The position numbers were made by a program, and so were the translations under genes. Source: Adiantum capillus-veneris (Eukaryota; Streptophyta; Polypodiopsida; Polypodiales; Pteridaceae). Taken from it: 64,000 bases of DNA. How positions within the stretch are numbered: the first letter of the stretch is position 1; each line of letters opens with the position of its first letter. Under the pieces are notes generated by a model. That model did no database searches. It was given only the letters and a program-made list of their open reading frames with translations, and was not told the origin of the DNA. The DNA is taken from positions 133,122,018 through 133,186,017 of the forward strand of contig CM043968.1 of the NCBI GenBank assembly GCA_014529385.2, in the 5' to 3' direction. Shown piece after piece: positions 31,889 through 42,438 of the stretch.

Positions 31889-33744
31889 CGCATACCTTTT
31901 GTTCGTCGAGTGAGCCCCCAAAAATACCAATGCCAAGAAGACACTGAAGGATCCCACTACGAGATAGGCTATGCCTAGAAAGTCATTTTTGCCACCTAGC
32001 CAACTAGTTGTCGAGAGAACTAGCTTCTTATGTCCACCAAAACTGTATGTGTTGTAGACATTTCTTATATTGACAGTAATCCTTTTGTTTGCTGTTAGGT
32101 CCCTTTCAATCCTTCCATACAGTTTACGAAAGTCTGGCAATGCCGCCGTTCGCATCCACACTAAGAGGTCCTCGTCTTCATTCAGCTGTGCCAGAACATT
32201 ACTCAAGGTCAATTGGCAGTGGTTTGTATGCGTATGCACATACATAGATTCATACACAACATATACGTTAATATGTTACATACATAGCAATCATAAATCA
32301 CCGAAATATGTAAATATAAATGTATGTATGTATGTGTATGTGCTCACACAAAGGCGTTCATGTGTGCATGCAGCCAAGAAAAAAGAAAAAGACAGCACAA
32401 ACACTTACAGGTTTATTTGGATCGAGCGAAGCACCACCAATCCAGACCCCGCTTTCATTCACATTGTTTGGGAAATTCCTAGGCTTCACATTTGCACCAA
32501 ACTTATGCTCCCTATCACTTTTCCACGATATGCCTGTTTTGTTTACAGTAATTGGCTCGGCATCAGCACTGAAAGTGAAGGTGTCATTGAACAAACTCCA
32601 GGCTATTAAACCACATGGAGTTATGGGGTGGCTCACATTGCCGAGTAAATTCTGCTGGGGCTTGCAGTTACTCGTGTCTGTAGCTTCATCTCCCTTTAGT
32701 AGCTGAGTATCACTCCTACTTTTTACATACCTGCCAAGAGCATAATCATGAAACTTAGCTATGCTTCCATCTAGCTAGTCCAGTTTTGAAAAGATTCCAT
32801 TCAGAGCTACAAGAAATGAAGCTATTACAGTTGAATCGCTCTTTAGGAAGCATGGCTTGCAACCCAAAGAGGGAGATAACCATCAAAAGGTACTCAATGC
32901 ATGCAAAACTACCAAGAGGCCTTTTCTAATGCATGTAAGCCTTGCTAAAAATGGTTTGCATATGTTGGAAATTCACAACACAAAAGAAAACTACGTCACT
33001 AGTGTGATCGAGCCAATGCTCTTCTAAAGAAACAACCATAAAAGCCCATAGCATTCACAGTTGAGGGCTGTGAACCTTACAAAGTCATAATGACCAAGGC
33101 ACTAAAAGTCAGTTAAATTTGTAAATTAAGTGTTTGTGTCAATTTTACTCCACCTTCTGTGATTTTGATAGTAATTAGTTAGTTCGTAATACACATATAT
33201 TGGCTGCTTCATGTGCCTTGGAACCTACACGGAAAACAACGCATTTAACACTGAGTAGTTCTCAAATCCCTAAAGAAACCTTTGAAACAAAACTCGAGTT
33301 AAGATGCAATGTTTCTCAGACTTACAGTCAACGTCCTTGTGCATGTGTTATTTGCGTCAGTTGCTTGACTAGCATTCACTTTGTCAGTAGCATATGCTGG
33401 TGGTTCACAGACAGCATCATATCTATCAACGATCTCCACAACCTAATGACAAAAAGTGATCCTTATAAGCACCACAGTAACCGCTAATATTTTGGAACTC
33501 CAATGAAGTAAAACATACATGTTTGGATGCTAAGAGAGAGAAAACACCGATGGGAACAAATATGACTCCAATAAGAAGGTATATAGTGATGACCTGAAAA
33601 GATAAACCTTGCAAGAAATTAGAATGTTCTGCGCATTGCAAAGATCTCAATTTAAAACTGATAGTGGCAAGCAAATACTGTTTACCCATCCTGGTGTCAA
33701 TAGAGGCTTGCAGGCAGGAAGTTGCTGCTGCAAAAAGCGCGAGT
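31755..33744 (-). CDS. ALIS: ALA-interacting subunit (LEM3/CDC50 family), 5' exon not found
   Basis: CDC50/ALIS proteins are beta subunits of P4-ATPase phospholipid flippases, needed for exit from the ER and for transport activity. Seven exons on the minus strand (plus coordinates): 33686-33744, 33519-33593, 33326-33442, 33154-33224, 32409-32730, 31896-32185 and 31755-31800. All have GT donors and AG acceptors and the phases join exactly. They encode, in order, SRFLQQQLPACKPLLTPGW; the first transmembrane helix (VITIYLLIGVIFVPIGVFSLL); an extracytoplasmic loop with VEIVDRYDAVC and CTRTLT cysteines, MKQPIYVYYEL and YYQNHRR; then PCGLIAWSLFNDTF, GGASLDPNKP, VWMRTAALPDFRKLYG, YNTYSFGG and TTSWLGGKNDFLGIAYL; the second helix; and the C-terminal YLSWNRST stop. 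About 258 codons are seen. The N-terminal exon, expected to encode the short cytoplasmic tail, was not located upstream, where an LTR element lies. Very likely a real gene, or a recent pseudogene if exon 1 is lost. Confidence 0.93.
31836..31886. repeat. (GA)n microsatellite in the last ALIS intron
   Basis: About 50 bp of GA lies in the 95-bp intron between exon 6 (ends 31896) and the last exon (starts 31800). On the transcribed strand it is a (CT)n pyrimidine run followed by the acceptor at 31801, so it may serve as an extended polypyrimidine tract. Reading through it instead of splicing would add a false Ser-Leu repeat. Confidence 0.92.
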
Positions 33745-34562
33745 CTGCAACATCAGAAAAACATTAGACTATAGACACAATCCACAAAGTTCTTATCAAT
33801 GCACACAATCTGTAGGTAGGTCCAACAAATAAGTATTTGTTTACATGGGTGGCCTAAGAACCTTAATAAAGGTGGGCCCTCTAAGCCACCCACGAGCCGA
33901 CACACGATTTGACAAGTCCAAAAGCATGCTTTTGCATGCAACGTGTCCAATGAGTGCAAGCAATGATAACTCTCGAAATGCCACTTCAGGTATTGATCTT
34001 CTGCAATCATCACAGTAGAAGCTCGATCCATTCAGCCTTCCCTTCAGATCATGGTAGTAAGGCTTTATCCTCATTAGGCCAGGTATATTGCATTAGAAAT
34101 TTCTGAGATGTAGCAAACGGCTCCAATAATGTCTCGTGTCTCGATTCCAAGTGTTGGTAGGCAACATCATTTGAAAGCTTTGGCATTGCTATCATTTGAA
34201 AACTTCAGCATTGTGCAATAATTCTGGTCTAATGTTCATGATAAATTGATTTCGTTCCATTGTTTTCCCCAAAAAGATGGTTCTTCTAGGTTCTAAACTG
34301 CCCAATGGCCCTCTCAAGAGGGTACATTATACAGAAAGCGGGGGGGAAACTCCTAAAATGAATGACAGATGTACAACCGCTAAATCACAAAATAGAGGTG
34401 GCACAGAGGTGGCCTGTAGCACCAATGAATGCCATGGCCCATGATCCACCGCAAAAAAGGTCCCGGCTGCCACAACTGAATGACAGTTTAGTGCTGTTTC
34501 TCAACCCTTTGGACCTGCCTTATGGAGATATGTCATTACCAAATGGTGGCATCCTAGGTTGT
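33745..34562. other. Upstream flank or first intron of the ALIS gene
   Basis: About 800 bp without a motif I recognise. A minus frame of 77 codons (33841-34074) shows a C..C pair (YCDDCRR) but no ALIS similarity, so the first exon is not here in recognisable form. Confidence 0.45.
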
Positions 34563-35736
34563 TGTAAGGTGCAGCGGAATGAATGTTGAACTTTGCTCAA
34601 GATGAGTGCTACGAACTGTGCTCAAGGTTCTTTTTACTTATGGAAGGGAGAGCCTTTCATTCTTAATGAGAGAGTGCAATGGACACAAACAAAGTGAATG
34701 GACACAGTGAATGGAAGTGCATGAGACTGAGAGATAGAGAAGAGAATACGACACCAAAGACGTAAAACCCTCCTCCGAAGGCCCCACTCTCTATGGCGAG
34801 AGCGGTCTACTTATGATTGCACAAATCTCTACAATGCTTGGACTCGACGACGATGAGGACGACGACGAGACGGGCTGAAATCTGCAAATCTTTATCTGCT
34901 GAATTCTGACTCTATGTCGGGGACAATGTCGATGGCGACAATGCGACGACGACGCGCTGAAAACGCAGATGCTGAAATCTGCGCTTTTGCGGGCTGAAAC
35001 TGCAAACTTCGATGGATCCCACCGTGCGCCGAGGAACTGCTGCGGGAAGGTGAGATCTGCGAGGTTCGGTACTTGTTCTACGAGTGCTAAAGGCTGAAAA
35101 CTGAAAACGCTGGTCCTTGGTTGATTCTGTCGCGATGATCTGCAAAAACGCTGAGATTGATCTGGAAACCAAAAATGCTAGGGCTGAAATTGGTCCTGCT
35201 GCTACCGGTTATCCTGCAAATACAAAACGCTAGGCTTCTTGATGGGTCTTGCTGCTGCGGAGGCTGATCTGCTATGCAACAATCGCCAAGCTGCCTGTAG
35301 AAGAAAACGCTAGGTCCTTGCAGATGCAAAAACGCTAGCCTTGCTGATGGGGGGTCTTGCTGAGAAGTTGCCTGTTGAGCGGTGCTCCTGCTACCTCTTC
35401 TGCCAGAAAGTGCTAGCGCTAGGTTTTTATTTGTACAAACTTAGCAAAATTGCCCTACCTACTTTCGAACAAAAGTCACTTAAAAATAATAAGTGAAAAA
35501 TGTCAAAAATAGGGAAAATAGGCCTATGCACTGTAAAAATGCTACTGATGGGATCTGACTGGAATCTGATGGTCATGCTGTGTGCAACCCGAGGATATGC
35601 TTTAAGTGTCTGGACATGCACGGTATGCGAACAGACTCACAAAAGTGCCAGATCACTTCCTATTCTAGACTGACTTGACTGAACTGAACCCTTGTCATAC
35701 TGTAGCTTGTCCACGGACTGGATGTGTCACGTGATA
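34563..35736 (-). repeat. 3' LTR of the non-autonomous element
   Basis: 1174 bp, TGTAAGGTGC to CACGTGATA on the plus strand. It carries many scattered copies of an AAAACGCT(AG/GG) motif next to GGCTGAAA. The minus-strand purine tract is at 35737-35748. Confidence 0.92.
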
Positions 35737-35869
35737 TCCCCTCCTTTTCAAAGTGAGGTACTCGTACCGAACTGTATGGCGTCAAGGGAGATCGCCAACA
35801 CGGTCTTGAATCCTGGGAAGGTCTCTTCGCCGGCCGACTCTGATGCGTGAGTCGTGCGATACTTGAACT

Positions 35870-37120
35870 TCATAAAGGTCTGCAACGCTTTGCTTCTTTG
35901 GGCCGTGCCGAAAGTGACAAAGTCTTCTGTGGCTCCTTCCATGCTTCAACTTCGTCTAGAGTCATGCTTCTTCCTTCTTCAAGAATCTCCATGGCTGAAA
36001 ATTCCTGAAACCACTTCCAACACAAAAACATGAACATACCTATTCCATGTAAAGTGACTAGAACAGCTCTTGTCTTCTCTAATGACTGTGCATGCAATGT
36101 AGATGAAAATAGAGACGGAATGTCAAACCGTTCATCAAACACATGCAAACAATGAGATCGAATCTTTTCTTTCTGATCTAAATCATTCAACTGTGGCAAA
36201 TCACAATGGACATGCCCATGCTTGGTGCTCATACTTTCTTGTGTTCTTTCTACGACTGTGTAGTACCAAGGAAGAGACATGGAATGTGACTTCCTTGAAT
36301 GCATACTTTTCAGCTTTTCATGAATAATCCGCATACATCCGTGCTCATTCATGAGTGAAACGTGCTCAACGTACAATATGTCATGCCTAGGAAAAGGAAT
36401 CACATAAAGACGTTCACTAGAATACAGGAAACTATCACGAATGAAACACTCAAACAATGCGTGCTGACTAATCATTCAAACACATAATACTTCCTGTGAG
36501 GGTTCTTTGGACCTAGGCTCGAGAGCCAAGATCGGTTCGCCGTGTTTAATCGAATCTTCCTGTGGGGGTTCTGTGGACCTCGATTCGAGAGCCAAGATCG
36601 ATTCTTCGTGAGTGATCGAATCTGCAACGAGGTTAGCTTCGCTAGAAAAAGCATCAACTAAACCATCATCCTTGTGGACAATCACGTCTTGATCATACAA
36701 ATCATCATGCTTGTGAGAAATCACATCTTGATCATGAAAATCATCATGCTTGTCAGTGTCATCCAAATCATCATGCTCATCATTATCATGCTTATCATCA
36801 TGCAAATCCTGTGTGTCATGCTTGAGAGAAGAAGAGACTAAGAGAGTCTCCTTTTCCTGATTCTGTGCAAACTGCGCCTGCACAATAGAAAAAAGTCGCC
36901 ACAACTCTTTCATGTGTTGATCGCCCTTCTCTTGTCTTGCTTTGTTCTCGCGATCAAATTTTGCTTGTCTTACTTTGGCTTCCAAGCGTGCTTGCTCGCG
37001 CTCACGCGCTATGACTGTCATTTTGTCTTGGTACTGACGATCAATTTCTGCCATTCTTTCTACTGTTCAAGCTTCGCGTTCTAACTTCCTTTCCATAAAC
37101 ATCTGGTCTAAAGCCTCCAT
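35870..37120 (-). pseudogene. Coiled-coil, His/Asp-rich protein of the non-autonomous element
   Basis: One minus-strand frame from an ATG at 37120 runs to about 35870, interrupted only by two TGA codons (37067-37069 and 36476-36478; the second is directly followed by an in-frame ATG). The first half (after 37054) is a charged coiled coil (EREQARLEAKVRQAKFDREN). A low-complexity block of HDD, DKHDD and DQDV repeats follows, then two near-repeats ILALE(S/P)RS(T/K)EP.QE. The second half, 201 aa, has no repeat and no match I know. It sits where gag would be, so it may be a captured or highly diverged Gag-like protein. The His/Asp block could bind metal. The function is unassigned. Confidence 0.55.
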
Positions 37121-37125
37121 AGAAG

Positions 37126-37551
37126 TTAGTGTAATCCTTGACGTAGATGGGGAAGGGTCGGAAAAACCTCCTGGTGGGGAAAATTCTTTTTTGCCTCTCT
37201 CATGCTCATCACCTCCAAGCGAAGTATCCATTCCGCTTTGAGTGATGACCGTACACTGTGATCTTGGGTTCTTAAGTTCATGAGGAACTTGGGTTCTTGT
37301 GGGTCTTGGGTTCTTGGGTTCTTGAGGGTCTTGAGTTCTTGAGGTTCTTGAGGTTCTTCTTTTGCTTGCAATCTGTGTTCGAGAAGGATCTTCTCTTCAC
37401 CCGAGTTCTGCTCGGGCGCACCCCTTGGCGGCCTTGCGCTCACACCAAGGTTGCACACGCCCAAGTGAACTTGGGTTCGTGCGACCTCAACAAGCAAAAA
37501 AATTATGTGGTTCTTGTGGTTCTTTCCTTGAGTGATACAGAACACTGCCAA
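37126..37551 (-). other. Leader open frame of the non-autonomous element
   Basis: A 141-codon frame starting just after the primer site. Its C-terminal part is built on a DNA repeat of the type cttgggttcttgagg, giving PQEPQEL-like residues. Coding status is doubtful; it may be the leader of the RNA. Confidence 0.3.
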
Positions 37552-37552
37552 A

Positions 37553-37564
37553 GCTCTGATACCA
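37553..37564 (-). other. Primer binding site (initiator tRNA-Met)
   Basis: The minus strand reads TGGTATCAGAGC one base after the 5' LTR end. Confidence 0.93.
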
Positions 37565-37565
37565 A

Positions 37566-38793
37566 TGTAAGGTGCAGAGGAATGAATGTTGAACTTTGCT
37601 CAAGATGAGTGCTCCGAACTGTGCTCAAGGTTCCTTTTACTTATGGAAGGGAGAGCCTTTCGTTCTTAATGAGAGAGTGCAATGGACACAAACAAAGTGA
37701 ATGGACACACTGAATGGAAGTGCATGAGACCAAGAGATAGAGAAGAGAATATGACACCAAAGACGTTGCAAAACCCTCCTCCGAAGGCCCCACTCTCTAT
37801 GGCGAGAGCGGTCTACTTACGATTGCACCAATCTCTACAATGCTTGGACTTGCCGACGATGTCGACGACGATGAGGATGACGATGAGATGGGCTGAAATC
37901 CGAGAATGCTAAGGGCTGAAATCTGCAAATCTTTATTTGCTGAATTCTGACTCTATGTCGGGGACAATGTCGATGGCGACGATGCGACGACGACGCGCTG
38001 AAAACGCAGATGCTGAAATCTGCGTTTTCCGGGCTGAAACTGCAAACTTCGATGGATCCCACCGTGCGCCGAGGAACTGCTGCGGGAAGGTGAGATCTGC
38101 GAGCTTTGGGACTTGTTCTACAAGTGCTAAAGGCTGAAAATTGAAAACGCTGGTCCTATGGCTGATTCTGTCGCGATGATCTGCAAAAACGTTGAGGTTG
38201 ATCTGCAAACCAAAAACGCTAGGGCTGAAATTGGTCCTGCTGCTGCCGGTTATCTTGCAAATGCAAAACGCTAAGCTTCTTGATGGGTCTTGCTACTGCC
38301 GTGGCTGATCTGCTGTGCAACAATTGCCAGGCTGCCTGTAGAAGAAACCGCTAGGTCCTTGCAGATGCAAAAATGCTAGCCTTGCTGATGGGGGGGGTCT
38401 TGCTGAGAAGTTGCCTGTTGAGCGGTGCTCCTGCTGCCTCTTCTGCCAGAAAGTGCTAGCGCTAGGTTTTTATTTGTACAAACTTAGCAAAATTGCCCTA
38501 CCTACTTTCCAACAAAAGTCACTTAAAAATAATAAGTGAAAAATGTCAAAAATAGGGAAAATAGGCTATGCACTGTAAAAGTGCTATTGATGGGATCTGA
38601 CAGGAATCTGATGGTCATGCTGTGTGCAACTCGAGGATATGCATCTAATCTAAGTGTTTGGACATGCACGGTCTGCGAACAGACTCACAAAAGTGCCAGA
38701 TCACTTCCTATTCTAGACTGACTTAACTGAACTGAACCCTTGTCGTGCTGTAGCTTGTCCACGGACACATAAGGTTGGATGTGTTACGTGACA
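37566..38793 (-). repeat. 5' LTR of the non-autonomous element
   Basis: 1228 bp, similar to 34563-35736 with scattered substitutions and small indels (for example extra bases acataaggtt near 38766). This suggests moderate age, older than the Tat-type insertion. Confidence 0.92.
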
Positions 38794-38798
38794 GTTGT

Positions 38799-39690
38799 AT
38801 CTCGTGATGTCACGTGCGCACTGCACTTGCGCCACGTGAAGAAGCTTTTGCTACAGTCTAGCATTAGTCGTAGTCTAGCTTAGGACCTAGCCCGGAACTT
38901 TGTAAGCCTCTAGCAGGACGTGCATGTTCAGGCAGGTTATAGTTGCATACCCTCTCTTGCAGAGTCAAGTCACTTAAGCATATAGGCATATGAACAGGCA
39001 CTTAAAGTCATTGTATTAAAAAGTGACTCTAGCCTCTTTCTTTGTCATGGTCATGGGGGCTCAGATCATGCTGCTCGACCCAGCTTATTATTGCTATATA
39101 TGCAGCCCATGGGTCATCACTTAAGGCAGGAGGAAGTGGAAGAAGAGGTACAACAGGACCAAGCACCAAGTACCAAGGTATCCTCAACAGCCCTTCACTC
39201 CAGCGTTTTCAGCCATCTTCGCTGTCATTTCCAGCCCATCTTCAGCATTTTCAAGCACTAGCATCAGCGTTTTCAGAACTCATCCCATCGTACCAGATCA
39301 GCCAGCGTTTTCAGTTTTTCGCCAAAAGTACCAGATCAGCCCAGCGATTTCAGATTCAGCCCTCAGATCAGCCAGCGTTTTTCAGTTTTCAGCCCATCGC
39401 CGCCACCGGCGATAGCAGATGAGCCCATAGCTTCGTCGCCATTGCAGATCCTTTGAACACCACGTCACCAATGTGGAAATTCGAGGCCTTTTCACACCTT
39501 TTTTGGCCCAGTTTTGGCCAATTTTGATCCCCGGCGAGCATTTTTCGCGAGAAAAATCCCAAACGGACTCCAAAATTCACCAAATTTTGTATGCTTGATG
39601 CTTGATACCCAAATTTCTTTGCACATCCCCACATTCCATTCTTGACCACTTCTAGGGCGGTGCACACATCAAAGGGGAGAGACCAGAAGG
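38799..39690 (+). other. Decayed Copia-like leader or LTR with CAGCGTTTTCAG motifs
   Basis: At 39199-39395 the phrase cagcgttttcag and close variants occur about six times. The complementary motif is abundant in the LTRs of the neighbouring element in the opposite orientation. There is no long ORF apart from repeats. Confidence 0.45.
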
Positions 39691-39691
39691 T

Positions 39692-39925
39692 ATGGCTGAA
39701 GATGAGTGGGAAGAGCTTGACGAGTTAGCTTGTTCCACAATCATGCTGACACTGGCAGAAAATGTTTACTTCAACGTAGCAGAAGAGACTACAGCGTATG
39801 GCGTATGGCAAAAGCTATGTGGTATGTACGAGAAACAAAGTGCTGCTTCTCAGATTTACTGGCTCAAGAAATTGGTGGATTTGAAGATGAAGGAAGGGAC
39901 AGCCATGTCAAGCCAGAATCCCTAG
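39692..39925 (+). pseudogene. Copia gag N-terminal fragment
   Basis: A 77-aa frame starting MAEDEWEELDELACSTIM with the Copia Gag (UBN2) pattern: LTLAENVYFNV, TAYGVWQKLCGMYE and LKKLVDLKMKEGTAM. It ends in a stop after about 75 codons where about 200 more residues would be expected. A truncated remnant. Confidence 0.82.
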
Positions 39926-40798
39926 CGTTTTTGCATTCCAGCCCTTAGCCTCGTAAATCCAAGCATATACCACAAGATCCCATCTTCATCTCACCATCTA
40001 GGACCATTGTATCAGCATTTGTGCAGTCTAATAGCAAATACCTCTCTAGCGATAGAGAGGGGGGCCCTTGGAGAGGAGTTTGGGACCCCATCTGGTGTCA
40101 GTCTCCTCTCTGTCTCTCTCTCTCACTCACAGCACCTTCTTTCACAGTATCATTCTCTCTCTGTCACAAACTGCTGACATGTCAAGTCACTGAAGAGCAG
40201 AGCCAACCTTCAGATCACGGCCGAGGGGCCTAAAACCTAAGAAGAACAAGCAACAGCAGAAGAAGAAGTCCTACCAACTTATGGGACCCCGTTCGATGGG
40301 GCCCAAGTGACAAAGGGATTAAAATAAAGCAGGACCCACACATACACACACAAGACTTGCGCTGCTGATGACGTGGCAGCAATATGGACGCTCCGAAAAT
40401 TGCACTACATGCTGACGTGGCAGTTGTACGGATTTTCGTAAATCACGCTGGCAGCTTTTGGCCATCGCTTTTGGACCAGATGCTTTTGAGTTTGAAGGCT
40501 TTTCATGTAAACTGCTTTTGGACCTAGGGCCTTTATATATGAGGCCATCGGCTCATTCTCGGGCATACTTCCTGGAGAAGGTGTAGAGTCTCGAGTACCA
40601 GCTTGTACTGTGTTGATGCAATATAAAGAAATACCGAAAGGGGCACCAAGGTTTGGAGCCAATACTCTCTGGGGTGGAATTCCGCCATTCCGTGCCACGT
40701 GTTGTCTCTCTCTCTCTCTCAGTTCAGTTGTTATTGAAGTGCTAAAATTATGTTCAGTCTGTTCATTTCCGTTGGCACGTGGTGCCCGTCTTGTGACA
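39926..40798 (+). repeat. Probable LTR upstream of the gypsy gag (start not defined)
   Basis: The right end is clear: cttgtgaca at 40798, one base before a primer site. A TATA-like ctttatatatg is at about 40531 and an aataaag at 40621. I could not find a matching right-hand LTR, so the left boundary within this segment is unknown. Confidence 0.45.
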
Positions 40799-40799
40799 G

Positions 40800-40811
40800 T
40801 GGTATCAGAGC
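40800..40811 (+). other. Primer binding site (initiator tRNA-Met)
   Basis: TGGTATCAGAGC following ...GTGACA-g. Confidence 0.85.
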
Positions 40812-41026
40812 GTCAGGCATGTGCTTTTCTAAAAGCATACCGGTCCTACAAAAGAGGAGACAAAGCAAACCGGCGCTTCCAAAGTCTATTGGAATCTTAT
40901 TTGAAGTATCTTCGAGTCCCGACCCCGGACTTATTAGCCACTCCCACCCTTACTTCATCGCGCATCGGGCGCGTCCCGTCTTTATCGCTCTATCTTACAG
41001 GGCATAAGCCATAAAGAACCCAAGAC

Positions 41027-41943
41027 ATGGCGTTCATGGATTCAACAGAATATTTGCAATTTCTGCTCGACGAGCTTCACGACATTCTTTCGTTGCATCC
41101 TCAGCAAAATCTTCCAATGCTGCAAAGTTTTCAACAATTTTTGAACTACATGTTACCCCCTCTGATGCCCTAGGTGGTACCTCCTCCTCCGGCACCAGAA
41201 AGTACAAGAGCTTCAAACTGGCCGTCTGTTCCGATCGGGGGAGTTTTCAGGAATGTGGTGCAGCCATCTGACCCTGATCCAGTGCAACCGCCATTGCTCC
41301 CACCTCCACCAGTACCACCGCAACCAGGCTACAATGGTTGGAGCCCATATGAAGACCCTTATTATAAATACTCGGGATATGCGCCTAGCCAACCCAAAGA
41401 TTTCAAGGATGGCGGCACGACAGTCGAATTTTCACTTTTTTCGGGGTGAAAGATCGGAAGAAAGCATTGCAGTTCCTACAGCAATTCGATAACATCTATG
41501 CTTTCGGGAACTATACAGAAGAATCCAAGATTTCTCGAGCAGCAGGATTTCTTAAAGATAATGCTATGCAATGGTGGAGTTCACTCACGACGCAACCGCA
41601 TGCTCTAAGGACCTGGCAAGCTTTCAAGACAGTCTATGAGATTCCGACATTCCCAGAGAAGACACAACCATCTTGGGTGGACAGACACTTACCACTTGAC
41701 CTCGACACGTTAGATCACTTGCTTACACAGGAGCATCTACATGGACTTAGGGAGAGGATCTTGGATCTCTTCTTGAACACGTTCATTGCTTGGATCTACC
41801 GACTGGAGTGGGACTTCAATGCTTTGGAATCTCTTGGAGAGCTTACCCGCGAGATGCGGGAGATCAAGCATCCCGACGACCACATCCGAAGTCACACGGA
41901 GCTTGGCTTGGACAGTAGTGCAGTTGCTCTTCTACACTCCTAA
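41027..41943 (+). pseudogene. Gypsy gag with one stop and one frameshift
   Basis: The frame opens at ATG 41027 (MAFMDSTEYLQFLLDELHDI), meets a TAG at 41171, and continues through a Pro-rich spacer (VPPPPAPE, PPLLPPPPVPPQPG). It shifts frame near 41445, then enters the capsid: ALQFLQQFDNIYAFGNY, ISRAAGFLKDNAMQWWSSL and LRTWQAFKTVYE. It lies 216 bp after a primer site, the right place for gag. No zinc knuckle or pol follows, because a MITE and unrelated sequence come next. Confidence 0.8.
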
Positions 41944-41981
41944 TCATTAGGATTGCTACCTTTAGAGTTTCTTACACTCAC

Positions 41982-42430
41982 CATAGTAACAAGGAACGTG
42001 CGGAACGGGACCCTCCCGTTCTCGGAACGCATTCCCAGGCCCGACGTCTCCTCGAAACGGAAACGGGACCGGAACGCCATTTCCTTCCCAGGCATAACCG
42101 GAACGGCATTCGGAATGCGGAACGACAAATCCGAAACACCAAAATTTAAAATAATTACAGTTTGAGGCAGGTCTTTTGAACTTTGGGAGGGGGGTGTTAT
42201 TTCCATTCTCTCATATATAAAGAAGGGCTTTAAACCCTCTCTCTCAAGCACTCTATCTCACCCTCTCCCTCAAGGCTCTCTCTCCCTCACCCTCACCCTC
42301 TCCCTCTCCCTTTCCCTCAAGGCTACCGTTCCGGCCTCCGTTCCCGTTCCGCTACCCCGAGGACCCCCCTTTCCGGAAACGTCCCGGAGCCCCTCGTTCC
42401 CGTTCTCTGTTCCCGTTCCATGTAACTATG
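41982..42430. mobile_element. hAT-like MITE (449 bp)
   Basis: Terminal inverted repeats start CATAGTAACAAGGAAC and, from the other end, CATAGTTACATGGAAC (14 of 16 match). The flanking 8 bp are acactcac (41974-41981) and atactcac (42431-42438), 7 of 8 matching. An 8-bp target duplication points to the hAT superfamily. The interior is rich in GGAACGGGAAC and its complement near both ends, with a pyrimidine-rich middle. It encodes no transposase. Confidence 0.78.
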
Positions 42431-42438
42431 ATACTCAC

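Larger units (their letters stand above)
34563..38793 (-). mobile_element. Non-autonomous LTR retrotransposon without pol
   Basis: 4231 bp with about 1.2-kb LTRs (34563-35736 and 37566-38793) and perfect target duplication GTTGT (34558-34562 and 38794-38798). It has an initiator tRNA-Met primer site and a purine tract. The internal region is only 1829 bp and encodes no protease, RT or integrase, so it must depend on another element. It lies in the same orientation as the ALIS gene and upstream of its visible exons, so it may have split or displaced the promoter. Confidence 0.93.

Noticed and set aside
31712-32257. Single 181-aa ORF reading through the last ALIS intron
   Set aside because: The GT-AG splice (31895 to 31801) restores the conserved YLSWNR ending, whereas reading through adds a microsatellite-encoded Ser-Leu run.
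33841-34074. Candidate first exon of the ALIS gene (minus ORF with YCDDC)
   Set aside because: It has no ALIS N-terminal features and no donor site giving the required phase with the exon at 33744.
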